From JAQVOO01 sp964524755 (GTDB lineage: Bacteria; Spirochaetota; Spirochaetia; Sphaerochaetales; Sphaerochaetaceae): DNA of 12,252 bases. The notes beneath the pieces are model-generated. The model was given only the letters and a program-made list of their open reading frames with translations. It ran no database searches and was not told the origin of the DNA. Where the stretch lies: NCBI GenBank assembly GCA_964524755.1, contig CAZGDR010000048.1:1-12252 (forward strand). The letters are read 5' to 3'. Shown here in pieces: positions 1 through 6,271 of the stretch. Positions within the stretch are counted from its first letter, which is position 1. Each line of letters starts with the position of its first letter. The translations under genes and the position numbers were made by a program.

Positions 1-2
1 TA

Positions 3-641
3 ACCGAATATTTGGTGGCTGAGTTACTCGATGCCATGCAGAGGATTCAAGAATCGAGGGTCAAAAATCCTAAACGGTACAAACCTGTTCGTATTTCGGT
101 GCCGGTAAATATCCGGAAGGTATTTGGTTCTAAATCCCTGCGTAATTTCACCCTGTTTGTAGTAGTAGGGATTGATGTGCGGCTAGGACACTACGAATTT
201 GATGAAATTATTGAGCAAGTTATGCACCAGTTGCGGGGTAATATAAATACAAAATCACTGAGTCGTCAGATAGCTCGGAATGTGGCCGGAAGACGCCACC
301 CACTCATGCGCTATGCGCCGAATGTGTTTAAACGGCCTCTCATGAAGTTACTGAGTGATACGTACGGCGATGATATGTATAGTACTACCATCAGTAACAT
401 TGGAAATATTACCTTACCCTCGGGCATGCAAGAAGTTGTTGAGAGGGCCGATATGTTCCTCTCACCCAGTAAGATGAATAAGACTTCTTGTGGTGTTATT
501 GGGGCCAATGGATATGTAACGCTCAACTTCACCAGCATGTTAGCTACGCGGACCGATTTTGAACGGGAAGCATTGACAGCGATAGTGGCAAAAGGAATTC
601 CGGTGGAAGTAGCTACCAACCGGACGATAAAAAAGGATTAA
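3..641 (+). CDS. Condensation-superfamily acyltransferase (alcohol-acetyltransferase-like), 5'-truncated by the window edge
   Basis: The frame is open from base 3 with no stop before it, so the gene starts left of the window and only the last 212 residues are visible. The segment reading KPVRISVPVNIRKVFG, followed by a beta-rich stretch and then SNIGNITLP near base 390-415, matches the C-terminal half of condensation-domain/WS-DGAT-like acyltransferases. In that half a basic substrate-facing strand is followed by an S-N-x-G turn. The catalytic HHxxxDG motif of this superfamily lies in the N-terminal half and cannot be checked here. The apparent TTG/GTG starts at 12 and 15 are internal codons, not real starts. 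The stop codon merges into the Shine-Dalgarno of the next gene, so the two are cotranscribed. In this family such proteins often pair with a DUF6320 protein, as seen here. The substrate is unknown; transfer of an acyl group to an alcohol or amine is inferred from the family only. Confidence 0.6.
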   Translation, partial: TEYLVAELLDAMQRIQESRVKNPKRYKPVRISVPVNIRKVFGSKSLRNFTLFVVVGIDVRLGHYEFDEIIEQVMHQLRGNINTKSLSRQIARNVAGRRHPLMRYAPNVFKRPLMKLLSDTYGDDMYSTTISNIGNITLPSGMQEVVERADMFLSPSKMNKTSCGVIGANGYVTLNFTSMLATRTDFEREALTAIVAKGIPVEVATNRTIKKD

Positions 642-650
642 GGGGAGCGT

Positions 651-1526
651 ATGGCTTATTGTGTACGGTGTGGAGTAAAACTAGAATCAGGCAGTACAGC
701 ATGCCCTTTGTGTCAGACTAAGGTGTATGCACCAGCTGAAATTATTGGAGAAGTAGGGGTTCCGCTATTTCCGGAAGATACTACGCAAACTTCTTTTGCG
801 CACCCTTTACTCGATAAAAATCGAAAAGGATTTATTGAATTAATCATAGCGTTTATGGCAATTGCTGTAATTACATTGATTATTACAGCTTTTGCATTAG
901 GGAGATCTTTTTCACCTTGGCTCCCTATTACCTATGTAGTGTTAGGTGGCTCTTATTTCTTGGTGGCTTTCTTTGTTAAACCATTCTATCCCTATCTTGC
1001 ATCTTGGTATGTGGTTCTTACCATCCTCTTAATGGGAAGTATCGATATTTTTGATGGAACCTTGTCATGGTCTTACTATACAATGTGCTCTCTTTTAATG
1101 TATTGGTTTGTTGCCGTACTCCCTTTCTGGGTACCTAAAAGACATCGGAAGCTCAGTATTGTGGGCGCACTGTTGGTAGTAGCGGCCTACTTACTGATTA
1201 TTGATGCACTAGGAGGAGGGGGGCTTACTTGGTCTTTATCTATAGCTCTGCCTACCTATGGTGTCGTTTTATTTGCTTTACTGTTTGTTCTTTTACGAGT
1301 TCGTTTTGGAAAGCCAACCATTACTGATCTGGTGTTATCAGTTGTTCTTGCAACTTGCTGGGGGGTTGTAGCTGGAGATTTCTTTTACCTGCGAAGTGTA
1401 GGCAGTTCACAACTGCTCTCTTGGTCGGCCAGTGTCTTTGTGGTGGCTATCTGTCTCTTGATTTTCTTAACCCTCACGCTTACCTTGCGTCGGGTCAGGA
1501 ATTATTTCAACAATAGATTGGTATAA
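651..1526 (+). CDS. DUF6320-like membrane protein with N-terminal zinc ribbon
   Basis: This 291-residue protein has a zinc ribbon at its start, with Cys4-x2-Cys7 and Cys18-x2-Cys21 (CVRCG...CPLC). A linker of about 40 residues follows, then eight hydrophobic segments at roughly 62-83, 90-109, 115-133, 142-160, 168-187, 194-217, 224-246 and 256-279. It ends in a short basic tail. That layout matches the DUF6320 family, which has no established function. The start is set by AAGGGGAG, which overlaps the stop of the upstream acyltransferase and lies just before the ATG, so translation is likely coupled. Its pairing with the acyltransferase suggests the two act together at the membrane, perhaps in modifying a lipid or envelope component; this is inference. 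The zinc ribbon would face the cytoplasm if the positive-inside rule holds. The gene ends 3 bp from the end of trkH on the opposite strand. Confidence 0.75.
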   Translation: MAYCVRCGVKLESGSTACPLCQTKVYAPAEIIGEVGVPLFPEDTTQTSFAHPLLDKNRKGFIELIIAFMAIAVITLIITAFALGRSFSPWLPITYVVLGGSYFLVAFFVKPFYPYLASWYVVLTILLMGSIDIFDGTLSWSYYTMCSLLMYWFVAVLPFWVPKRHRKLSIVGALLVVAAYLLIIDALGGGGLTWSLSIALPTYGVVLFALLFVLLRVRFGKPTITDLVLSVVLATCWGVVAGDFFYLRSVGSSQLLSWSASVFVVAICLLIFLTLTLTLRRVRNYFNNRLV

Positions 1527-1529
1527 GTT

Positions 1530-2987
1530 TTATCGCTTCCAGAAAGAGCGGGTGAAGATGGCAAGGACAGTGTAGATTTCAAGTCTGCCAGCTAGCATCA
1601 TGAAAGAGAGGACCCACTTTACGTAACTGGGCAAGGGGCCAAAACCTATACCGGAGGGTCCCACAGCCTCTAGTCCAAGGCCAATATTACCCACCGATAT
1701 TAATCCAGCCACGAAGGAACTAAGTAAATCGTATCCAGCTGAAGCCACTACAAGGGTAGCCGCTAACACTAACGCTAAATAGATGGCAATAAATCCAGCA
1801 ATAGCATTTACTGTTTTCCAAGCAATGCGTTCCGATTCCGATTGGATCGTAAAAACTGCTCTGGGGTGAAGCAGCGATTTAATGTTTTGGCGTCCTAACT
1901 TAAACATGGTGACGAGACGAGTGACCTTTATGCCGCCTCCAGTAGAGCCCGCGCACCCTCCTATAAACATAAGTACTAACAGAACTGCTTGAGTGATAAC
2001 TGGCCATGTCCCGTAATCGGCAGTAGCGTAACCCGTAGTAGTCATGATTGAGGCGGTATGGAACGCGCCATAGCGCAACGATTGCAAAATGGTGGCATAG
2101 GTGCCACTCGTTACTAGAGATACGGTAGTAATTGTCGTAGCAATAAAATAGATCGAGAGATAGAATTTTAATTCTGTGTCACGCCAGACAAGGGTGACTC
2201 TCTTGCGGATCAGAGCAAAATAGAGAGAGAAGTTCACTCCTGCCATTACCATGAAGATAGTGACTACTGCATCGACATAAGCACTCGAGTAGTGCCCAAT
2301 TGAGGCGTTTTTAGTGGCAAACCCACCCGTAGCCACTGAGCCAAACGTAACGGTTAACGCATCATACAGGCTCAAGCCACCTAATAATAAGAGGGTGGTT
2401 TCAATGAGGGTTAAACCCACATAGATCAACCAGAGGATAAGGGCTGTATTCTTTATTTTGGGGGTGAGCTTACTTTTGGTAGGTCCTACTGCCTCAGCTC
2501 CAAACAATTGAAATCCCTCAACGCCCACTAACGGGAGTAGGGCTACAAACAAGACTACAATCCCCATCCCTCCCAACCAGTGGGTGAGAGAACGCCAAAA
2601 TAGGATAGATTTAGGCGAAGCCTCAATGTTGGCGAGGGTGGTAAGACCTGTGGTGGTAAAGCCACTCATGATCTCCATAAAGGCACTAGGGTAATTGGCA
2701 GTGGTGCCAGTGAGGTGTAAAGGGATGGCTCCCAATGCACTAGCTATAATCCAAGTGAGGGTCACGAAAAGATAGACATCACGGATATTTAGCGTACGTG
2801 ACTTCCATGACCGTCCTATCGTTAAAATAATAGAGACATAGATGATAATTATGGCAAGCGAGACGATAAATGCTCGAAAGGCCTCCCATTCTCCATACGA
2901 AGCTGCCAAAATTGTGGGAATAAGCATAAAGAGACCAATGATACTTTGCATGGTGCCCGATAGGCGTAGGATTTGTTTCCAGTTCAT
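1530..2987 (-). CDS. trkH: Trk potassium uptake channel subunit TrkH
   Basis: TrkH is the membrane channel of the Trk K+ (sometimes Na+) uptake system and works with the regulator TrkA encoded just upstream. The 485-residue protein shows the four pore-loop repeats: SGFTTTGLT (108-116), SVATGGFAT (217-224), ASIMTTTGY (312-320) and ISVGNIGLG (430-438). Each carries the filter glycine. It also has the glycine-rich intramembrane gating loop IGGCAGSTGGGIKV (342-355) and the typical ending GRLEIYTVLAIFTRSFW. The length fits the family. I chose the ATG at 2987 rather than the more upstream in-frame ATG at 3047. The longer form would overlap the end of trkA by 49 bases and add 20 non-family residues. 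An AGGAAC ribosome site, straddling the trkA stop, sits 8 bases before the ATG at 2987. The gap to trkA is 11 bases, so the two are cotranscribed and probably coupled. Confidence 0.95.
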   Translation of the reverse strand: MNWKQILRLSGTMQSIIGLFMLIPTILAASYGEWEAFRAFIVSLAIIIIYVSIILTIGRSWKSRTLNIRDVYLFVTLTWIIASALGAIPLHLTGTTANYPSAFMEIMSGFTTTGLTTLANIEASPKSILFWRSLTHWLGGMGIVVLFVALLPLVGVEGFQLFGAEAVGPTKSKLTPKIKNTALILWLIYVGLTLIETTLLLLGGLSLYDALTVTFGSVATGGFATKNASIGHYSSAYVDAVVTIFMVMAGVNFSLYFALIRKRVTLVWRDTELKFYLSIYFIATTITTVSLVTSGTYATILQSLRYGAFHTASIMTTTGYATADYGTWPVITQAVLLVLMFIGGCAGSTGGGIKVTRLVTMFKLGRQNIKSLLHPRAVFTIQSESERIAWKTVNAIAGFIAIYLALVLAATLVVASAGYDLLSSFVAGLISVGNIGLGLEAVGPSGIGFGPLPSYVKWVLSFMMLAGRLEIYTVLAIFTRSFWKR

Positions 2988-2998
2988 CTCATATGTTC

Positions 2999-4360
2999 CT
3001 AAGCAAAAAGTTTTTGGACAAAACCTAACTCTTCTCTTCCTGCACATACGAGAAGTGTGTCACCGACGCTGATGCTATAGGCACCAGTGGGGATTATGTT
3101 TTGTCCCTTTATAGTGGTAATACCGGCAATAATACCTTTATTGCGCATGTTTATCTCTTTTAATTTCTTTCCAGCAATGGCCATGTCGCTACTGATTACA
3201 AATTCAAAGATCTCAAAGCGCCCATTAAATAGGGAGTGGACACTTGAGACATGCGCTCCACGCATGTACTTGAGTAAAGAGTCGACGGTAGCTTCACTTA
3301 CACTAATTACCGAATCTATACCGAGATTACGGGCCAGGCGGACATAATTATTGTTATTCTTGATGAGCGAAATTGCGTTTTTTATGCCAATGCGTTTAGC
3401 ATAGCTAGCTGTAATAATATTTAATTCATCGTTGTCAGTGAGACTGATTAGTAAATCGTATGTCTCAAAGCGCTCATCTTCAAAAATTGATTCATCGGTT
3501 ATGTCGCTTTGTACAACGAGAAGATTGGGAAAGAGTGAGGCAAATTGTTCACATACTACAGGGTCGAGTTCCACTAGGGCCATTGATTTATGTTGGTTGG
3601 AATCAAATGAACGCAACAGGAAGCGGGCAATCTTGCTCCCGCCCACGATAATAATCTTTTTGGGTTTAACGCGGTGTTGTCCAATTAGTTTAAATAGAGC
3701 TTCCCGGTCATTGTCGGGAGCGACTATTGAGAGGGTATCACCAGGGAATACCACGGTGTTACCTGAGGGGACGATACCTTCATTTTCACGGTTTATAGCG
3801 GCTATGACAAATTCTGTCCCAATTGAGGAACGACAATTGGCGATATTCTGATTAGCGAAACGTGATTTCTCAGTAACATAGATGTTATAAAGGACTAAGT
3901 TAGAGCGCTCAAAGGTGATCACATCGCTGAAGATTCCCCGTTCAATAATCGCATGGATACTTTTTGCAGCTTCCGCTTCTGGGTTTACAATATAGTTGAT
4001 CCCCAGCACTGTTGCAGGTAACCCGTCTTTACCGGTATAGGTAAGGTTGCGGATGGCTGCAATCGTGGTAACTTTATTCTCTAAGTTTTCAACGATACCA
4101 CAGGCTACTAGGTTGACCTCATCGCTATCGGTTACTGCTACAAAAAAATCTGATTTCTCAGCCTCGGCCTCCCGCAATGTCGCGGGATCAGTACCTGAGC
4201 CAATGATCACCATACAATCGAGCTTGGTTTGCACCTCTGCTGCTCGCTTGGGGTCCCATTCAATGATGACTACATTTCGTTTTTCTTGAATAAGGTGACG
4301 GGCTAAAAGGGTTCCCCTTTTCCCTGCACCTAAAATTACGGCTTTCATGCTAGCCATCAT
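2999..4360 (-). CDS. trkA: Trk system regulatory subunit TrkA (two RCK modules)
   Basis: TrkA is the cytoplasmic nucleotide-binding ring that gates TrkH. The 453 residues form a tandem repeat: RCK_N about 5-125, RCK_C about 145-230, RCK_N about 233-355, RCK_C about 375-453. The first Rossmann loop is GAGKRG (11-16), with an acidic residue ending strand 2 (VVIIEWD) and the TrkA-like run DSDEVNLVAC (78-87). The second module has VGGSKIA, where the last loop glycine is Ala, and the matching run TDNDELNIITA. INYIVNPEAEAAKSI (121-135) is typical of TrkA. Three start codons (4360, 4357, 4348) are possible. The weak GAGAAG-like site (GAAGAG) about 9 bases upstream favours 4360, while the family alignment would begin at MKAVILG (4348). 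It lies between ybaK (32-base gap) and trkH (11-base gap) in one operon. Confidence 0.95.
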   Translation of the reverse strand: MMASMKAVILGAGKRGTLLARHLIQEKRNVVIIEWDPKRAAEVQTKLDCMVIIGSGTDPATLREAEAEKSDFFVAVTDSDEVNLVACGIVENLENKVTTIAAIRNLTYTGKDGLPATVLGINYIVNPEAEAAKSIHAIIERGIFSDVITFERSNLVLYNIYVTEKSRFANQNIANCRSSIGTEFVIAAINRENEGIVPSGNTVVFPGDTLSIVAPDNDREALFKLIGQHRVKPKKIIIVGGSKIARFLLRSFDSNQHKSMALVELDPVVCEQFASLFPNLLVVQSDITDESIFEDERFETYDLLISLTDNDELNIITASYAKRIGIKNAISLIKNNNNYVRLARNLGIDSVISVSEATVDSLLKYMRGAHVSSVHSLFNGRFEIFEFVISSDMAIAGKKLKEINMRNKGIIAGITTIKGQNIIPTGAYSISVGDTLLVCAGREELGFVQKLFA

Positions 4361-4392
4361 AGCGGTGGCTCTTCATTAACGCAAGCGTCATA

Positions 4393-4857
4393 TCAGATAA
4401 TATCGGCATAAGTGGCATGCGTTAATGCAATGAGATCGTGCGGGGCAAGGAGAAGTAATAAACCACGCTGACCACCGCTGATGGCGATGGTAGAGAGCAG
4501 TTGTACAGTCTCTTCAATAATGAGCGGGTATGTATGATTCATCCCCAGTGGGGAGACTCCACCTCGCCTATATCCGGTTAGTTTCCTTAGTTCCCTCTGG
4601 TTTACTAATGCCAAACTACTGGAATTGATTACACTCCGGCCTTTTTTTAAGTTGATAGAGTAGGGGCCAGGGATAGAAAAAACATATATCTGGTTCTGGT
4701 TATTTCGTGTAATAATAGTCTTACAGATTTGGAAAGGATCGAGATCTAATGACTTTGCTACGCTCAGGGCATCAAGGTGTTCGTCATCACTGGGGTAGGA
4801 GAGCACTTTATAAGAGATGTGGGCAGTGTCGAGAATCCGCATAGCATTGGTCTTCAT
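4393..4857 (-). CDS. ybaK: YbaK/EbsC-family Cys-tRNA(Pro) deacylase
   Basis: YbaK-family proteins hydrolyse mischarged Cys-tRNA(Pro) in the cytoplasm, correcting errors made by prolyl-tRNA synthetase. The 154-residue protein is full length for the family. It has the conserved lysine in CKTIIT at residue 46, the position reported as essential in the Haemophilus protein, the family signature GYRRGGVSPLG (95-105), and the C-terminal SGGQRGLLLLLAPHDL (127-142). The start at 4857 is the only ATG giving a full N-terminus. The frame runs upstream only to a TAG, with no other start codon. No well-spaced ribosome site is visible; AAGGGG abuts the ATG directly, so initiation may be weak or leader-dependent. 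It is the first gene of the ybaK-trkA-trkH operon. No functional link between tRNA editing and K+ uptake is known to me. Related ProX or EbsC activities cannot be excluded. Confidence 0.88.
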   Translation of the reverse strand: MKTNAMRILDTAHISYKVLSYPSDDEHLDALSVAKSLDLDPFQICKTIITRNNQNQIYVFSIPGPYSINLKKGRSVINSSSLALVNQRELRKLTGYRRGGVSPLGMNHTYPLIIEETVQLLSTIAISGGQRGLLLLLAPHDLIALTHATYADII

Positions 4858-4975
4858 CCCCTTATTATGACCATAGGAGGCAGATGTGGCAACCCAATTG
4901 AAGGTGGAACAGGGGTTCTATTAAAGAAGGTTTTGTACCGTGAAAGTAGTGTGGAGACCGCTATGCACATACCTC

Positions 4976-5009
4976 AGGTCTTGCTTTCTCTGCTGAGGAA
5001 GCATATCCT
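4976..5009. repeat. Long inverted repeat (hairpin)
   Basis: TGCTTTCTC (4982-4990) pairs with GAGGAAGCA (4995-5003) across a TGCT loop, giving nine pairs with one G-T. A symmetric 3x3 interruption and an outer AGG/CCT pair (4976-4978 with 5007-5009) extend it. No T-run follows on either strand, so it is not an intrinsic terminator. It overlaps the weak TTGCTT-17-TATCCT promoter candidate, so it could be an operator or part of a transcribed leader. Confidence 0.55.
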
Positions 5010-5060
5010 CAAAGCATTCGGCGCTACTTACGCTATGGTAATAAAAAGGATTTAGCGCAA

Positions 5061-5105
5061 TGTGCTACCCTTTAGTGCTAGAATTATGCGCTACATGCAT
5101 GCTAC
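5061..5105 (+). repeat. Iterated GCTA boxes around the lipoprotein operon promoter
   Basis: Four related octamers, TGTGCTAC (5061), AGTGCTAG (5074), TGCGCTAC (5087) and CATGCTAC (5098), are spaced 13, 13 and 11 bp apart. An upstream copy, GGCGCTAC, lies at 5020. The first box also forms one arm of a near-palindrome, TAGCGCAATGTGCTA (5053-5067), with a single mismatched pair. The second box overlaps the candidate -10. The array looks like a set of regulator binding sites, but no known regulator motif is recognised. Confidence 0.4.
5076..5084 (+). promoter_or_regulatory. Candidate extended -10 promoter of the lipoprotein operon
   Basis: TGCTAGAAT combines an extended TGn with TAGAAT, five of six bases of the sigma-70 -10 consensus. 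No good -35 lies 16-18 bp upstream, which an extended -10 can tolerate, or which may mean an activator bound at the GCTA boxes is needed. Transcription would start near 5091, giving a leader of about 43 bases that ends in a strong AGGAGG ribosome site (5123-5128) five bases before the first ATG. Confidence 0.4.
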
Positions 5106-5133
5106 TAAGTTATAGAAGGATTAGGAGGGAAAA

Positions 5134-5658
5134 ATGAGACGTACATACATACTAGCTATTCTATTGGTGTTACTTGTACTCGGTATAAGTATCGGGTGTT
5201 CGACTACAAATGCGGATGGTTCTCCTACGTGGACTACAAATCCGCCTACTCATAAGCGCACCTACTATGCGGTAGGCTACGGTAAATTGTCCAATCCGCA
5301 CAACTCGCGAATGCGTGCGGAAGCTATGGCGCTTGATATCATTGCTCGCTGGACTGGTACCACTGTCGATAGTGCGCTTACTAACTATATTAAAGATACA
5401 GGTGCCGATGGTGGCTCGTTAGATATGATGGAAAGCATGTCTAAGCAGGTGGTGAAGATTTCATTGCGGGGAACACAAATAGAAGAGCAATACACGGCTC
5501 CTGATGGCAGTGTGTATGTGTTAGTTTCATTTCCCATAAAAAACTTAAAACAAGCCTATAAAGAACAGAGTGCAGCTTTAGAAAGAGATAATGAACTTAA
5601 AAAAGCTGAAATACTGATTGAGTACCTTGAAAAAGAATTAGAGAAGGAAGGCAAATAA
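5134..5658 (+). CDS. LPP20-like lipoprotein (small)
   Basis: This 174-residue predicted lipoprotein starts with a basic MRRTY, a hydrophobic run and a loose lipobox ISIGC with the lipidated Cys at 22. The mature part begins with the LPP20 pattern: PTWTTNPP, then YYAVGYG (44-50), then an Ala-rich helix (MRAEAMALDIIARW) and a strand-rich core ending in the DGSVYVLVSFP segment (124-134). The C-terminal 35 residues are charged and likely form a helix or short coiled coil (LEKELEKEGK). LPP20-domain proteins are membrane-anchored envelope lipoproteins, usually without a known biochemical role. The residue after Cys is Ser, so no Asp+2 retention signal is present. It is the first gene of a four-lipoprotein operon, with a strong AGGAGG site, and ends one base before the next start. 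It shares its domain type with the last gene of the operon. Confidence 0.75.
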   Translation: MRRTYILAILLVLLVLGISIGCSTTNADGSPTWTTNPPTHKRTYYAVGYGKLSNPHNSRMRAEAMALDIIARWTGTTVDSALTNYIKDTGADGGSLDMMESMSKQVVKISLRGTQIEEQYTAPDGSVYVLVSFPIKNLKQAYKEQSAALERDNELKKAEILIEYLEKELEKEGK

Positions 5659-5659
5659 A

Positions 5660-6271
5660 GTGAGAAAGAAGAATTATACAATAGGGGTATTGGTTCTCCT
5701 TGTAGTTGCATTACTAGTGGGGTGTCGCTCAGCCGTAAAGGTGAGCCGTCTTGATGCTGATGATCAGTACGATATTAGCGGAAGCTGGAATGATACCGAT
5801 ATTAAATTGGTTACCACCTCCTTGATTGATTCTAGCTTGAGTGCCAATTGGATAAATCAGTTCCGTATGCGCCAAGGTCACAACCCTGTTGTAATCGTGG
5901 GAACTATTTTAAACCGGAGTAGTGAACATATAGATACTTCTATTATTGCGAAACAATTTGAAATTGCCCTCATAAATACTAATAAAGTTGACATGGTGGC
6001 CGATATCGGTTTCCGGGATGAATTGCGTGATGAACGAGAAGACCAACAATACTTTGCTAGCGAAGAAACCGCTGTGGCCCTTGGCAGAGAAGTTGGGGCT
6101 GATTATCTCTTGCAGGGGGCTGTAAGGACAGTTGTTGATCAAGTTTCTGGAAAAGCGGCTCGATCCTACTATGTAAGTGCCGAACTCATTGATATTGAAA
6201 CCAGCCGTAAAGTCTGGGTAGGTGAACAGATCGTAAGGAAGTTAATTAAACAGCCCAAATACGCATGGTAA
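5660..6271 (+). CDS. lpoB: LpoB-family lipoprotein (penicillin-binding protein activator type)
   Basis: This 203-residue predicted lipoprotein has lipobox LLVGC with Cys at 22. The mature N-terminus carries the family hallmark YDISGSWNDTDIKLV (37-51). Next comes an alpha/beta domain with VVIVGTILNRSSEHIDT, FEIALINTNKVDMVAD and ALGREVGADYLLQGAVRTVVDQ, ending in a strand with VSAELIDIETSRKVW. This order matches LpoB. In Enterobacteria LpoB is an outer-membrane lipoprotein that reaches through peptidoglycan and stimulates the synthase PBP1B. Whether this homologue does the same here is not shown, and the symbol marks the family only. Translation begins at GTG 5660, preceded by AAGGAAGG 8 bases upstream. 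The gene overlaps the next by 7 bases. Its position among COG3014- and LPP20-type genes matches an arrangement seen in other diderms. Confidence 0.82.
   Translation: MRKKNYTIGVLVLLVVALLVGCRSAVKVSRLDADDQYDISGSWNDTDIKLVTTSLIDSSLSANWINQFRMRQGHNPVVIVGTILNRSSEHIDTSIIAKQFEIALINTNKVDMVADIGFRDELRDEREDQQYFASEETAVALGREVGADYLLQGAVRTVVDQVSGKAARSYYVSAELIDIETSRKVWVGEQIVRKLIKQPKYAW

Larger units (their letters stand above)
4858..5133. other. Divergent intergenic region between ybaK and the lipoprotein operon
   Basis: This 276-bp spacer separates the leftward ybaK operon from the rightward lipoprotein operon and must hold both promoters. On the minus strand a possible -10, TTTAAT (complement of 4920-4925), has no convincing -35. 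On the plus strand there is a weak candidate TTGCTT (4981-4986), 17 bp, TATCCT (5004-5009), and a better extended -10 at 5076-5084. A long hairpin (4976-5009) and a cluster of GCTA-type boxes (5061-5105) are listed separately. I recognise no known riboswitch, T-box or structured RNA. Confidence 0.6.

Noticed and set aside
2988..3047. Upstream in-frame extension of trkH to an ATG at 3047
   Set aside because: It would overlap the trkA end, adds 20 residues with no TrkH similarity, and the ATG at 2987 has a well-placed AGGAAC.
3432..3851. Long plus-strand frames inside trkA
   Set aside because: They are antisense to a clearly conserved coding region, have no recognisable domains, and are composition shadows.
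4901..4915. AAGGTGGAACAGGGG, reminiscent of the T-box antiterminator sequence
   Set aside because: It differs from AGGGTGGNACCGCG at key bases, has no following terminator hairpin, and sits antisense to the ybaK leader.
4777..5055. 92-codon plus-strand frame overlapping the ybaK start
   Set aside because: Most of its first third is antisense to the conserved ybaK N-terminus and no ribosome site precedes it; only a short internal part was kept as a low-interest finding.
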